A stretch of 64,000 nucleotides of DNA from CANKJK01 sp040081715 (GCA_040081715.1 JBEBFY010000009.1:85922-149921), one strand, 5' to 3'. Shown: positions 1 through 9,448, counted from the stretch's first letter. Notes: generated from the sequence alone by a model not told the origin. Program-made: numbers and translations.

Positions 1-1434
1 TACGGCGCCGGTAGCATCCGCAGGCACGACGAGCGACACACCGCGGAACATCGTCGGCACGTCATCGTCGATCGGCAGGGCGTAGCTCAGCATCTGCTGG
101 GCGATCCACTGCTGCGCCTCGGCGGTCAGCACCCAGAACTCGAGCTGGCGGGTGGTATCGATCGGATCGATGTAGTCGTTCCCCCGGCGGGTTTCAAAGT
201 GCAGGTGCGGCCCGGTGGAACGGCCCGTGGAACCCACGAGGCCCAGCACGTCGCCACGCAGGATCACATCGCCAACGGACAGGCCCTTGGCGATGGCCGT
301 CAGGTGCGCGTAGTAGGTTCGATACCCGTGCCCGTGATCGAGCACCACCAGCTTCCCGAAGCCGCGACTGGTGCCGGCCACGGCCACCCTCGCATCAGCC
401 ACGGCGTGTACCTCGGTGCCTCGCGGCGCCATCAGGTCGATGCCGAGGTGATACCCGCGCGGCTTCACGACCCGCGTGACGACGCGGCGTGTGGCGCGCG
501 TGCCCTTGCCCTGCGTGACGGTGCGCTGCACGATACGCGCAGCCGGACCCACCCCCCTGGACAGGCGGTCGGCATGCACCGACGACAGCCACAGCAGCCG
601 GTCGTAATCCGAACCGCTCATGCCGAAGAGCACGCCGGAGCCGTCGGCCCGTTCCACCCACCACGCCCCATCCAGCCGGCGTCGCGTCGCCGGTTCGATG
701 AGCTCCACGCTCTGCAACCGCTCGGTGTCCGCCGCGCCGCGCCGGTCGAGCACGACCCGCACGACCAGATCACCAACGGCACTCCCGGCCACAGGGCCCT
801 CGCCGCTCTCTCCGTCGTCCGGCAGGACCATCGCCTGCGCGGCCAGCATGTCATGCGCCAGCACGTCGAGCTGCCAGTGCACGCGCGGCGGAATGTCGAG
901 GAAGGGCCCTGCCAGCCCCTGCTGCAGTTGGCTGGCTGACCCTTCGATCACTCGCCGCGACGTCTCGCAGAACGAGACCGGCCGCGAATCGGTCTCCGGC
1001 GCCTGCCACGAGCTGGCCGGAAGGTGGAGTGACGCCACCCCTTCGGCTCCACCGGTGACCAGCACATAGGGAAGGCAGGGACCACTCTGATCCGCGACCA
1101 CGCCGCTGGCCGAGAAAAACGCCTCAACGGTAGCCACTGTCACACCCAGCCGTGGAGCGAGCACGCGGGCGGTCGACGGGTCCACGCATCCTTCTGATGT
1201 GGACACGTGCCGGTTCACGACGGGGAGGTCGGCCAACACTCGTGGGGGCACCGCAGCGCGCCGGGGTGCCCGCTTCCTCGCGGGGGCCTTGCGCGCAGGC
1301 TTCGGGGTGGTGGCACGCCTGACCCCTGCAGACGGCGTCGCGGACGCTGCCACCGCAGCGGCCATGCCCACGGCACCGGCAGCCACCGTACCGGAGATGA
1401 GGAGGGCGGCGAGGAGGAGTCGCAGACGCACCAT
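1..1434 (-). CDS. M23-family metallopeptidase, exported (partial, 3' end outside window)
   Basis: The minus-strand frame stays open from an ATG at 1434 to the first base of the window, so at least 478 residues are present and the stop lies outside. The N-terminus is a signal peptide or anchor (Arg-rich start, Leu/Ala/Val-rich stretch to about residue 30), followed by a basic Lys/Arg/Pro linker to about residue 60. The C-terminal part carries the M23 (lysostaphin/LytM) zinc site: HLGID at 329-333 and HLHFE at 410-414 (HxH). Enzymes of this family cut peptidoglycan cross-bridges or, when degenerate, activate amidases. Both zinc motifs are intact here, so activity is likely. The long middle region (about 60-300) is unrecognised. 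A GTG three bases upstream of the ATG is an alternative start. It follows the gene at 1447-2586 by 12 bases and is probably co-transcribed with it. Confidence 0.85.
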   Translation of the reverse strand, partial: MVRLRLLLAALLISGTVAAGAVGMAAAVAASATPSAGVRRATTPKPARKAPARKRAPRRAAVPPRVLADLPVVNRHVSTSEGCVDPSTARVLAPRLGVTVATVEAFFSASGVVADQSGPCLPYVLVTGGAEGVASLHLPASSWQAPETDSRPVSFCETSRRVIEGSASQLQQGLAGPFLDIPPRVHWQLDVLAHDMLAAQAMVLPDDGESGEGPVAGSAVGDLVVRVVLDRRGAADTERLQSVELIEPATRRRLDGAWWVERADGSGVLFGMSGSDYDRLLWLSSVHADRLSRGVGPAARIVQRTVTQGKGTRATRRVVTRVVKPRGYHLGIDLMAPRGTEVHAVADARVAVAGTSRGFGKLVVLDHGHGYRTYYAHLTAIAKGLSVGDVILRGDVLGLVGSTGRSTGPHLHFETRRGNDYIDPIDTTRQLEFWVLTAEAQQWIAQQMLSYALPIDDDVPTMFRGVSLVVPADATGAV

Positions 1435-1446
1435 CGTCACTCGGCC

Positions 1447-2586
1447 CTATTTTCGGCGCAGGGGCTGCGAGAGTTTAATGGCGGCGACGATCCGGTACGC
1501 GTAGTCCCAGTCGCCGTCGATGCGGTAGAAGCGCACGTTGGTGAGGAGACTCGCCTGTGGCGAGAGCACGATCCGCCGCGAAGCCGACATCTCCTTGTAG
1601 TCGCGGCTGGCCACGAGGCCACCGGAGAGCGGCAGCGACGCGTAGTTGGGATCGCCCTCCCACTTGATCACGTTGCTGCCGTGCCAGGCCATGAACAGGC
1701 CGTGCCAGTCGTTCCGGTCGAAGATGAGCTTCACCAGGGACGCCGACCCGTTCAGCCGCCGCGCCTTGTTGCCGCGATCCGGGTCGTACTTCGAGACGAT
1801 GCCAAGGCCTTCCACGCGGAGCGTACCGCCGGCCACATCCACATCCACCCCTGCGCCCACGCCGCCGGCGAGGGAATCGCCCACGGTGCCCACATCGAAG
1901 AGCTGCCCGCCTTCATGCACCACATGCATCTGGCCGAGCGCACGCACGCGCAGGCGACCAAGCCGCACCACTACGGCGTGTCCATTGACCCCTGCGTCAA
2001 TCCGCTCGCGCGCCTCGGACGTGTTGAGCCGCTGCCACGCCATCCAGCCGTCGTACTGCAGGGCGCCGGCTCGCTTCAGCATCTGTACGCCGAACTCGTA
2101 GGAGCGCGTCATCGAGAGGGTGTCGAGCTGCAATGCAGGAACGAGGCCGTGCGGTCCGGAGTCCTCCGGCCACAGTCCGGCGCCAGGGTCGCGGCCCATC
2201 TGGCCGCTGCGGATCGTGCCGATGGTGAACGTGCCGAAAGGGTTGTCGAGTTCAAGCGCCGCGACGGGCCGGAACTTCTCGAATGGATCGTCATCCCCTC
2301 CGACACTGTTGCTGTGCATGCCGCCGATGAAGCGGGCCTTTGACGACAGCGGGAACACGAGGTCGGCGCGCACCTGTGCACCAAGCAACGTCTCGCCCAG
2401 CCGGTACGGGTTCTCGAGAAACTCCGTGTTGTCCGCGTAGATGAACGACCGGACCTCCAGCGTGATGGGCGGCTTGTCCGCGGGGGCCGGCGTCTGGGCG
2501 TGCAGGGCCGGGGCGGTGCCGAGCAGGGCGTACGCGCAGAAGACGCGCGCGCGCCAGGCGGCGCGTCTGTAACGGGTTGACCGCAT
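1447..2586 (-). CDS. Exported protein, probable outer-membrane beta-barrel (hypothetical)
   Basis: 379 residues. An Arg-rich start is followed by a hydrophobic stretch ending in ALHAQ, a plausible signal peptidase I site near residue 30. The mature protein is rich in alternating hydrophobic/polar segments with Gly and aromatic residues (for example around 75-130 and 300-370), which suggests a transmembrane beta-barrel or porin-like fold. I recognise no named family. The start ATG lies two bases after the cupin stop codon (TGA CATG). The upstream CAGGA inside the cupin coding end can serve as ribosome binding site, so translation is probably coupled. The order cupin - this gene - M23 peptidase suggests one transcript. 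The function is unknown; the barrel call is inferred from composition only. Confidence 0.6.
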   Translation of the reverse strand: MRSTRYRRAAWRARVFCAYALLGTAPALHAQTPAPADKPPITLEVRSFIYADNTEFLENPYRLGETLLGAQVRADLVFPLSSKARFIGGMHSNSVGGDDDPFEKFRPVAALELDNPFGTFTIGTIRSGQMGRDPGAGLWPEDSGPHGLVPALQLDTLSMTRSYEFGVQMLKRAGALQYDGWMAWQRLNTSEARERIDAGVNGHAVVVRLGRLRVRALGQMHVVHEGGQLFDVGTVGDSLAGGVGAGVDVDVAGGTLRVEGLGIVSKYDPDRGNKARRLNGSASLVKLIFDRNDWHGLFMAWHGSNVIKWEGDPNYASLPLSGGLVASRDYKEMSASRRIVLSPQASLLTNVRFYRIDGDWDYAYRIVAAIKLSQPLRRK

Positions 2587-2587
2587 G

Positions 2588-2935
2588 TCAGTCCTGTTTC
2601 GGGGTGGCGGTGGGACCGGGAGCCAGGACGGCCAGCACGAGCAGCCGCGCCTGCCCGGTGTTGTGCACGCCGTGCGGCACGCCGTCGGGTGCCACGAGCA
2701 GCGCGCCGGCCGTCATCGGCAGAGTCTTGCCGTCGAGCAGGAACTGCCCGGCGCCCTCCACCACGTAATAGAGCTTGTCCATGCCCGCGTGCGCGTGGAG
2801 CGCATGCGCCTGGCCGGGTTCAAAGGCATTGAGTCCGACCAGCAGCCGGGACGATTCGAAGAGCGTGGCCTTGCCCATTTTCTCGGGCCGCCATTCGGCG
2901 TGGTCGCCGGGCCTGATCACCGTCGGGTGCACCAT
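2588..2935 (-). CDS. Small cupin-domain protein
   Basis: 115 residues covering a single cupin_2 barrel. The metal-site pattern is visible: HALHAHAGMDKLYYVVEG (about residues 44-61) gives the HxH...E motif of cupin motif 1, and PDGVPHGVHNTG (about 83-94) gives motif 2 with its His. Such small cupins bind a divalent metal and act as sensors, isomerases or dioxygenases, and the fold alone does not say which. I chose ATG 2935 rather than the in-frame ATG at 2944 because a TACGAT hexamer lies seven bases upstream and there is no Shine-Dalgarno sequence, the leaderless layout seen at several other genes here. It heads the cupin - barrel - M23 run. Confidence 0.8.
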   Translation of the reverse strand: MVHPTVIRPGDHAEWRPEKMGKATLFESSRLLVGLNAFEPGQAHALHAHAGMDKLYYVVEGAGQFLLDGKTLPMTAGALLVAPDGVPHGVHNTGQARLLVLAVLAPGPTATPKQD

Positions 2936-2942
2936 GGGGAGC

Positions 2943-2948
2943 ATCGTA
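2943..2948 (-). promoter_or_regulatory. -10-like hexamer of a possible leaderless promoter (cupin)
   Basis: TACGAT on the minus strand ends seven bases before the cupin ATG at 2935. No purine-rich ribosome site lies between. A transcript starting at normal -10 spacing would begin at or next to the start codon. Confidence 0.4.
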
Positions 2949-2966
2949 CATGTACCCGCCGTGGCA

Positions 2967-2999
2967 CGCCGCTCCGCGGCGCACGCCGGGGGCCCGGCG
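2967..2999 (-). terminator. Two adjacent GC hairpins downstream of the 3013-3933 gene
   Basis: CGCCGGG/CCCGGCG (2984-2999) and CGCCGC-TCC-GCGGCG (2967-2981) are perfect short stems just after the stop of the minus-strand gene ending at 3013. Neither has a T-tract, so they are candidate intrinsic or Rho-assisted terminators, or mRNA 3'-end stabilisers. The CCGC-TCC-GCGG core recurs in the hairpin at 9923-9945. Confidence 0.45.
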
Positions 3000-3012
3000 T
3001 CCGATCGGCTGA

Positions 3013-3933
3013 CTACGGCTTCCTGGTGGCGACGAAGGGGGTCGCGTTGCCCATCAGGTCCAGCTCGCCTTCCACTTTGGTGCCCGCGCCATCGAGCTTG
3101 CCACGGTGCAGCAACGTGAGCGACACAGGCTGCGAGATTGCGAAACCGAAGCTGACGTCGTCGCCTTCGATCTTGCCGTTCGCCGGAAGATTCGCGAACG
3201 GGCCTGGACCATTGCAGGTGCCACCAAGCTTCGCGCCGTCCTGCGTGAAGGTGCAGACCAGCTTCATGGCGTTGCCCATCATGTTGGTGGCCACGTCCCA
3301 CGCCCCGGCCATCTGGCGGGCATTCTCCACGGCCTTGGCGACGACCACCGGCGCGGGACGCGCCGGAACGGTCTTGCCAAGCGCCACGGCGGTAATGACC
3401 GCGTCGGGACCAGGTTGCGCGATCGGCGCGGTCACGCGCACGGGCGTGCCCGCCTTCGCGCCACCCAGCGTCGTGGCCACCGCGGCGGGAACCCTCGTGG
3501 CAAACGTCATTGTCTTGTTCGCGGCATCCACACCCACGAACTTCGCGCGGACAAGATACCCGCTCTCGGCCACGGTAGCCTTCTCGCCGGTGACGTAACG
3601 GACCGCGTCGGCCTCGCCCTTGTACGCGGTCCACGCCAGCACGACGCGATCGCCGGCCTTGAAGTCCTTGGCACGCGCGGCCACGTGCGGCTCCACGCGA
3701 GCCTTCGCGGTGAGCATCCGGGTTGCGGCGTCAAACGACACCACATCCGCGTACCAACCGAACGCGGACGGTGCGAACGTGGCGGTGGCGACCTTCGGCG
3801 TCACGGTCTTCACGTCCGGCGTGGCGGCCGGCGTCTGTGCGGCTGAGGCAACGGCGGCGGCCACAACCAGCGTGGCGGCCGCGAAACCGGTGCGAAGTCT
3901 CGATGTCGTGGTGTGCATGCGCATGATCCTCAC
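3013..3933 (-). CDS. Exported hypothetical protein
   Basis: 306 residues from a GTG start that overlaps the upstream ankyrin stop codon (GTGA, 3930-3933). ATG 3924 or 3918 are alternatives, and the GGAGG just upstream lies inside the ankyrin 3' end. A clear signal peptide ends near ASAAQ (about residue 33). The rest is Ala/Val/Thr/Lys-rich with beta-strand periodicity. The first part resembles small secreted proteins with repeated short beta domains; the last 100 residues (from GAWDVATNMMG) look like a lipocalin-type or secreted beta-sandwich domain. It is likely periplasmic. Overlap with the ankyrin gene implies co-translation and possibly a role beside module A. No family was recognised and no function is assigned. 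Confidence 0.7.
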   Translation of the reverse strand: MRIMRMHTTTSRLRTGFAAATLVVAAAVASAAQTPAATPDVKTVTPKVATATFAPSAFGWYADVVSFDAATRMLTAKARVEPHVAARAKDFKAGDRVVLAWTAYKGEADAVRYVTGEKATVAESGYLVRAKFVGVDAANKTMTFATRVPAAVATTLGGAKAGTPVRVTAPIAQPGPDAVITAVALGKTVPARPAPVVVAKAVENARQMAGAWDVATNMMGNAMKLVCTFTQDGAKLGGTCNGPGPFANLPANGKIEGDDVSFGFAISQPVSLTLLHRGKLDGAGTKVEGELDLMGNATPFVATRKP

Positions 3934-5510
3934 TTGCCTCCCGCTGCGTTGGCGCCGCCGAGCTCACCGGAACCGGTGTACTTGTGCTCAGGAATCGTCA
4001 GCCCCTTGGCGCGCATGGCCTTTTCGATGACCTCGGCCAGCTCCGGCTGCACGTGGTAGGTGACGCCGAGACCTGATCCGCGCGCATGCTCGAGCGCTGT
4101 CTGGCCATCTGGTCCCTTGACGTCGAGCGGAATGTTCTGCGCGATGAGCCACTCCACCAGCCCCCTGGCCCCTCTGATGACCGCACCATGCAGCGCCGTG
4201 GCACCATTCCAGCCACCACCGCCAAACCCGCCGCCGCCGCCGCCCAGTTTCGCCACGGCGTTGACGTCATTGCCGAGGCTGGCAAGCAGCTTCACGGCTT
4301 CGAGCGCCTCTTCCGGGGTCCCGGGTGATTCGCCGATGGCGTACCCCACGCCGGCGGCCGCGAGCAGCGGCGTGACGTTCTGTGTGGTCCCGACCTTCGG
4401 ATCGGCGCCGTTCTCGAGGAGGAACTTCATGAACTCGACATCGCAGTTCTTGGACGAGATGTAGAACGGCGTGCCCCCCTGCCAGTTGATCGACTGGAAG
4501 TAGCCAACCGCCATGTGTGTCGGGTTGTAGCTCGCGCTCTTGTAATCGAGCCGGTCGTTGACCTTGGCACCCTTGGCGAGCAGCCGCTTGGCCAGCTCAA
4601 TCGAGGTGATGTTGCCCGTGGGCTTACGAGGCATCCAGGCCGACAGACCGCGGTTCTCCGCGCGGCGCATGAACGCCACCAGGTGCAGCGGGCGGCCGCG
4701 GGGGTCGTTGGTGTTGGCGTCCGCGCCGCGCTCGAGCAGCGCCGCAGCCAGTTCCCAGTGGGCGTTGATGATGGCCAGGCCGAGGCTGGTCGTGCCGTCC
4801 GGGCCCGTGGCCTTCAGGTTAGCGCCCAGATCGAGCAGAGCCGCTGTGGCTGGAATGTCGCCGGCCCGGATGGAGAACATCAGCGGGGTGATGCCCGTGG
4901 AGGACTTCGCCTCGATGTCGCTGCCGGCTTCAACCAGCACCCGGATCGCAGCGGGATGGCCTTCCGCGGCCGCCCACATCAGCGCGGTCTGGCCCCGGAC
5001 CGCGTCCTTGGCGTTGGGGTCCGCGCCATAGGCGAGCAGGCGCTGGAGCACGCCGCGGTGACCCGACATGGCGCCGATCATCAGCACTGTTTCGCCGGAA
5101 TCTGCCCGCGTGGTGTGGGCATCCGCTCCAGCCCGGAGGAGCGCCTCGAGCGCCGCATCGTGGCCGTTGGTGGCCGCCAGCCAGATCGGGGCGACACCGT
5201 ACCGGTTCTTCGCGTTGACGTTGGCTTTCGCCCGGATGAGCGCCTTGACCAGGTCCAGATTCCCGTGCTGGACGGCCCAGTGCAGGGCCGTGGTGCCGTC
5301 GTGCTCCGTGCCGTTGACGTCGGTTCCCGGCCTGGACAGCAGCAACCGCACCGTGGGGGTGTCACCAGCCTTGGCGGCCTGAACAAGGGGACTGGTATCG
5401 CCGTCCGCCGCCAGGGCAAGGGTGCGTCCCGACAGGAGCAGCACGGCAGCCACCGCGCCACGCCCCACCATGCTGGCCCACCGGCCCCACCGGAAGTATT
5501 CTGGCGTCAT
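3930..5510 (-). CDS. Exported ankyrin-repeat protein (module A)
   Basis: 526 residues from ATG 5510. An AGGAG lies ten bases upstream, and an in-frame ATG 60 bases earlier has no such site. The N-terminus (to about residue 37, ending LALAAD) is a signal peptide, so the protein acts in the periplasm or outside. About ten ankyrin repeats follow, with motifs such as GTTALHWAVQHGN, GYGADPNAKD and TALMWAAAEGH, and a glycine-rich stretch (KLGGGGGGFGGGG) near residue 435. In the middle it has a non-ankyrin insert with PTGNITSIELAKRLLAKG followed by AKVN. The same insert pattern occurs in the ankyrin protein at 28339-30090, so the two are paralogues. It is divergent from the DUF1592 cytochrome gene at 5637. 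Ankyrin repeats bind protein partners; the neighbouring DUF1592/DUF1552 proteins are the obvious candidates, by inference. Confidence 0.88.
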   Translation of the reverse strand: MTPEYFRWGRWASMVGRGAVAAVLLLSGRTLALAADGDTSPLVQAAKAGDTPTVRLLLSRPGTDVNGTEHDGTTALHWAVQHGNLDLVKALIRAKANVNAKNRYGVAPIWLAATNGHDAALEALLRAGADAHTTRADSGETVLMIGAMSGHRGVLQRLLAYGADPNAKDAVRGQTALMWAAAEGHPAAIRVLVEAGSDIEAKSSTGITPLMFSIRAGDIPATAALLDLGANLKATGPDGTTSLGLAIINAHWELAAALLERGADANTNDPRGRPLHLVAFMRRAENRGLSAWMPRKPTGNITSIELAKRLLAKGAKVNDRLDYKSASYNPTHMAVGYFQSINWQGGTPFYISSKNCDVEFMKFLLENGADPKVGTTQNVTPLLAAAGVGYAIGESPGTPEEALEAVKLLASLGNDVNAVAKLGGGGGGFGGGGWNGATALHGAVIRGARGLVEWLIAQNIPLDVKGPDGQTALEHARGSGLGVTYHVQPELAEVIEKAMRAKGLTIPEHKYTGSGELGGANAAGGK

Positions 5511-5636
5511 AGGTCTAAGTCTCCTGGAATCCCGTTTGAACTTTGTTAAGATTACCGCGTCCAAAGGCAATACGCGAATGGGCGGGCCAGGGTTTCAGCC
5601 GGCGCTCCGCGGGACATGACAACAGGAGTGGTGCAG
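5511..5636. promoter_or_regulatory. Divergent intergenic region of module A
   Basis: This 126-base region must hold the promoters of both the ankyrin gene (minus) and the DUF1592 cytochrome gene (plus). Ribosome sites are clear on both sides (AGGAG before 5510 on minus, CAGGAG before 5637 on plus). The A/T-rich patch at about 5535-5556 (with TTTGTTAAG) is the likeliest promoter core, but I cannot assign -35/-10 pairs with confidence. Confidence 0.4.
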
Positions 5637-8081
5637 ATGAGAGTTCCGGTCCTTGGTGTGATGGTGTTGGCAGCGGCGCTCGTTGCCGCGGCTCAGTCCG
5701 AGGCGCGCCCCCAGGCGGCCACTGCCCCGGCGGCACCGGCCGTGAATACACGGGCAACGGTCGATAAGTATTGCGTCACCTGCCACAACGACCGGAGCAA
5801 GGTTGGCGGGCTGTCACTCCAGAAGACGGACCTCGCGGACGTCCGCGCCAACGGTGAGGTGCTCGAGAAGGTTGTCAGGAAGCTGCGCGGCGGCGTGATG
5901 CCCCCGGCGGGTTCGGCCCGGCCAGACGCGGCGACCTACGTCGCCTTCCGTCAGACCGTCGAGAAGCAGCTCGACCAGGCCGCGGCCGAGCGGCCGAATC
6001 CCGGCCGCACGGAAGGCCTGCACCGACTGAACCGGGCGGAGTACGCGAACGTGATTCGCGACCTGCTCGACCTGGACGGCATCAACTACACCACCCTGCT
6101 GCCCGGTGACGACGCGAGCTACGGCTTCGACAACATCGCCGGCGTGCTCGGCATGTCGCCGACCCACCTGGACCAGTATCTGAGCACCGCGCGCACCGTA
6201 AGCCGGGCCGCGGTCGGTGACGTGACGTTGCCGCCGAGTGGCGAGACCATCATCCTGCGCCCGGACCTGTCGCAGGACAGCCGCCTCGAGGACATGCCGT
6301 TCGGCACCCGCGGCGGGCAGAAGCTCCGCCGCTTCTTCCCCGTCAATGGCGACTACATCATCCGCTTCCAGGCCTTCACGGGCGTCGGCAACTCGGAAGA
6401 GGAACCCAACTTCATCGAGCTGACGGTGGACGGTGAGCGCGTCTTCTACGAGAAGATGAAGCAGAAGCCGATCAAGCACACGATGACCGGCGCCGACATC
6501 CAGGCCAACACCGACTGGGAAGTGCGCGTGCCGGTGAAGGCCGGGTTGCGCGACATCACGGTGACCTTCGTGCAGACCACCTCGGGGCAGCTCGAAGATC
6601 TCCTGCAGCCCTTCCTGCGGCCGCCTGGCGTGTCCTCCTTCCGACTCACCCGCATGGGTGGCAATTCGGGTCCGTATGTCGGGCAGATGTCGTTCACGGG
6701 CCCGTTCGGCACCACGACGGCCGGTGACACGTCGAGCCGCCGCCGCATCTTCAGTTGCAAGCCGGCGAGCGCCGCGGCCGAGGAGCCCTGCGCGCGGACG
6801 ATCCTCTCTACCGTCGCTCGACGCGCCTATCGCCGGCCCGTGACCACGGCCGACGTGGACGCGCTGATGGTCTTCTACAAGAAGGGCCGCCAGGAAGGGA
6901 CATTTGAGACCGGCGTGCAGGTGGGGCTCGAGCGCCTGCTGGCCAGCCCGGATTTCCTCTTCCGGATTGAGGAGGACCGCACGGCCCCCGCGGGCCAGGC
7001 CGCCAGGGTGAGCAACCTGGAGATGGCCTCGCGGCTGTCATTCTTCCTCTGGAGCAGCATCCCCGACGACCAGTTACTGGACGTGGCGACCAAGGGTCTG
7101 CTGAGCGACCCGAAGATGCTGGAGCAGCAGACGCTGCGCATGCTGAAGGACCCGAAGTCGTCCGCGCTCATCAGCAACTTCGCCGGGCAGTGGCTGCGCC
7201 TGCGCAACATGCCGGGCATCGACCGCAACCCGCAGATGTTCCCGGACTTCGACGACAACCTGCGCCAGGCCATGCGCAAGGAAACCGAGCTGCTGTTCGA
7301 CGCGGTGATCCGCGAGGATCGCAACGTGGTGGACCTGCTGACCTCGGACTTCACCTTCGTCAACGAGCGCCTCGCCCGGCACTACGGCATCAAGGGCGTC
7401 TACGGCAGCCACTTCCGCCGGGTGCCCGTCGCGGACCCGAACCGCCGAGGGCTGCTGGGCCAGGCCAGCATCCTCACGGTGACGTCGCAGTCCAACCGCA
7501 CGTCGCCGGTAACGCGCGGCAAGTGGGTGCTCGAGAACCTGCTCGGCGTCCCGCCGCCGGCGCCGCCCGCCAACGTGCCGGCGCTCGAGGCCACCGAGGC
7601 CAAGGGCACGTTGCGCCAGCGCATGGAACAGCACCGGAAGAACCCGGTGTGCGCGTCCTGCCACCAGATCATGGACCCGCTCGGGTTCGCGATGGAGAAC
7701 TTCGACCCGCTCGGCCAGTGGCGCACGCAGGATGAAGGCCATCCGGTGGACACGGCTGGCACCATGCCGGATGGCAGCAAGTTCAGTGGTGTGGACGGCC
7801 TGCGCGCGGCGCTCCTCGCCAAGTCGGACGTGTTCGTCGAGACGTTCGTGGAAAAGCTGCTGGTCTACTCGCTGGGGCGCGGGGTGGAGTACTACGACGC
7901 CCCCACGGTCCGGCAGATTGCACGAAACGCGGCCCCGCAGCACAACCGGTTCTCTAAGTTGATTCTGGGTGTGGTGAAGAGCACGCCGTTCCAGATGCGC
8001 GCGTCGTCGGGAGCGCCGGTCGCGGTTGGTACATCGGCACAAGCACAGTCGCAGGCGGCCCCCGCCGCCCGCGCGAACTAG
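5637..8081 (+). CDS. DUF1592-type multidomain cytochrome c protein (module A)
   Basis: 814 residues from ATG 5637, which has CAGGAG eight bases upstream; an ATG 21 bases earlier lacks a site. Signal peptide to about residue 22. A haem c motif CVTCH (46-50) lies in an N-terminal cytochrome-like domain with MPP (Met ligand candidate) after it. Next come a DUF1587-like block (RTEGLHRLNRAEYANVIRD), a beta-rich ligand-binding-like domain (about 200-360), then DUF1595/DUF1592 (to about 560), DUF1588 with a second haem motif CASCH (672-676), and DUF1585 at the C-terminus. This architecture is known from Planctomycetes and Acidobacteria and has no established reaction; a periplasmic electron-transfer or oxidative role is inferred from the haem motifs. 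It is followed after 11 bases by its usual partner, the DUF1552 gene. Its paralogue is at 31495-33903. Confidence 0.92.
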   Translation: MRVPVLGVMVLAAALVAAAQSEARPQAATAPAAPAVNTRATVDKYCVTCHNDRSKVGGLSLQKTDLADVRANGEVLEKVVRKLRGGVMPPAGSARPDAATYVAFRQTVEKQLDQAAAERPNPGRTEGLHRLNRAEYANVIRDLLDLDGINYTTLLPGDDASYGFDNIAGVLGMSPTHLDQYLSTARTVSRAAVGDVTLPPSGETIILRPDLSQDSRLEDMPFGTRGGQKLRRFFPVNGDYIIRFQAFTGVGNSEEEPNFIELTVDGERVFYEKMKQKPIKHTMTGADIQANTDWEVRVPVKAGLRDITVTFVQTTSGQLEDLLQPFLRPPGVSSFRLTRMGGNSGPYVGQMSFTGPFGTTTAGDTSSRRRIFSCKPASAAAEEPCARTILSTVARRAYRRPVTTADVDALMVFYKKGRQEGTFETGVQVGLERLLASPDFLFRIEEDRTAPAGQAARVSNLEMASRLSFFLWSSIPDDQLLDVATKGLLSDPKMLEQQTLRMLKDPKSSALISNFAGQWLRLRNMPGIDRNPQMFPDFDDNLRQAMRKETELLFDAVIREDRNVVDLLTSDFTFVNERLARHYGIKGVYGSHFRRVPVADPNRRGLLGQASILTVTSQSNRTSPVTRGKWVLENLLGVPPPAPPANVPALEATEAKGTLRQRMEQHRKNPVCASCHQIMDPLGFAMENFDPLGQWRTQDEGHPVDTAGTMPDGSKFSGVDGLRAALLAKSDVFVETFVEKLLVYSLGRGVEYYDAPTVRQIARNAAPQHNRFSKLILGVVKSTPFQMRASSGAPVAVGTSAQAQSQAAPAARAN

Positions 8082-8092
8082 GAGACATAGAC

Positions 8093-9448
8093 ATGTTCGT
8101 GTCAAAGCTCGCCCTCCCCCGCCGCACATTCCTCCGTGGAGCCGGCACGGTACTGGCGCTCCCGCTGCTCGACGCCATGGTCCCCGCGCTGACGCCGATT
8201 GCCAGGACCGCGGCCGCGCCGGTGGTCCGCATGGGCTTCATCTATCGCCCGAATGGCTACATCCGTCAGTTCTGGACACCCGATAAGGCGGGTGCCAACC
8301 CTGCCTTCAAGCGCTCGCTCGCGGCCCTGGAGCCGTTCCGCGACCGCACCCTCATCGTCTCCGGCCTCGCCAACCTCGAGGCCGAAGCCAAGGGCTCCTC
8401 GCCCGGCCCGCACTCCCGGAGCAGCGCCGCCTGGATGACGGGCACGCACGCCAAGCAGACCGAAGGTGCGGACGTGCAGGCGGGCATCAGCGCGGATCAG
8501 GTGGCGGCCAAGGTGCTCGGCAAGAACACGGTCCTGCCGTCCCTCGAACTGGCCATCGAACAGAACGAGCAGATGGTCGGCAACTGCGAAGCCGGCTACA
8601 GCTGCCTCTACCAGAACACGATCTCCTGGCGCACGCCGACCACCCCGCTGCCGATGGAAACCCATCCCCGCGTGGTGTTCCAGCGGCTCTTCGGCGACGG
8701 GGGCACGCCGGCCCAGCAGCGGCGCCAGCTCGAAACGAGCGGCAGCATTCTGGACGCCGTAACCGAGCGCCTCGGGCAGCTCTCGAAGAAGCTGGGGCCT
8801 GGCGACCGGGCCAGGCTCGAGCAGTACACCGAGTCGGTCCGCGAAATCGAGACGCGCATCGACAAGGCCGAGAAGCGCACGGCTGATTCGTCAGTCGAGG
8901 TGCCCGACCGCCCGAGCGACATCCCCAGCGGGTTCGAGGAGCACGTCAAGCTGATGTTCGACCTGCAGGCCGCGGCCTTCCAGGCGGACATCACGCGCGT
9001 CATCGCCTTCCAGCTGGCTCGTGAACTGAGCCCGCGCACCTATCCGCAGATTGGCGTGAACGGACAGCACCACGCCACGTCGCACCACGGCAACGCCGCC
9101 GGGAAGATCAACGACGTCGGCAAGATTGACGCGTATCACATCGAGCTGGTGTCCCACTACCTTGGCAAGCTCCGCTCCATCAAGGAGGGCGACAGCAACC
9201 TGCTCGACAACTCGATCATCCTGCTGGGCGGGGGCCTCGGGAACCCGAACGAGCACGCCATCATCGACCTGTCGAACCTGGTGTTCGGCGGCGGTGGCGG
9301 CAAGATCAAGGGCAACCGGCACCTGGCCTACAAGATCGAGGACTACACACCGGAGGCCAACCTCGTGATCTCGCTGCTGGATCGCGCAGGCGTGCCGGTC
9401 GACAAGCTCGGCGACAGCACGGGCCAGCTCAAGGAAATCGACGTCTAG
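8093..9448 (+). CDS. DUF1552 protein, Tat-exported (module A)
   Basis: 451 residues; GGAG eight bases before ATG 8093. The N-terminus PRRTFLRGAG is a twin-arginine signal (R10 R11), so the protein is exported folded, often a sign of a bound cofactor. The body is the DUF1552 family: it has the conserved segments GYSCLYQNTISWR, HPRVVFQRLFGD and GDSTGQLKEIDV also seen in the paralogue at 30105-31451. The family is related to DUF1501/alkaline-phosphatase-like proteins by fold prediction in the literature as I recall it, and its reaction is not established. It always seems to sit beside DUF1592 cytochromes, here 11 bases downstream, so a joint complex is likely. A strong terminator follows at 9474. 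Confidence 0.92.
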   Translation: MFVSKLALPRRTFLRGAGTVLALPLLDAMVPALTPIARTAAAPVVRMGFIYRPNGYIRQFWTPDKAGANPAFKRSLAALEPFRDRTLIVSGLANLEAEAKGSSPGPHSRSSAAWMTGTHAKQTEGADVQAGISADQVAAKVLGKNTVLPSLELAIEQNEQMVGNCEAGYSCLYQNTISWRTPTTPLPMETHPRVVFQRLFGDGGTPAQQRRQLETSGSILDAVTERLGQLSKKLGPGDRARLEQYTESVREIETRIDKAEKRTADSSVEVPDRPSDIPSGFEEHVKLMFDLQAAAFQADITRVIAFQLARELSPRTYPQIGVNGQHHATSHHGNAAGKINDVGKIDAYHIELVSHYLGKLRSIKEGDSNLLDNSIILLGGGLGNPNEHAIIDLSNLVFGGGGGKIKGNRHLAYKIEDYTPEANLVISLLDRAGVPVDKLGDSTGQLKEIDV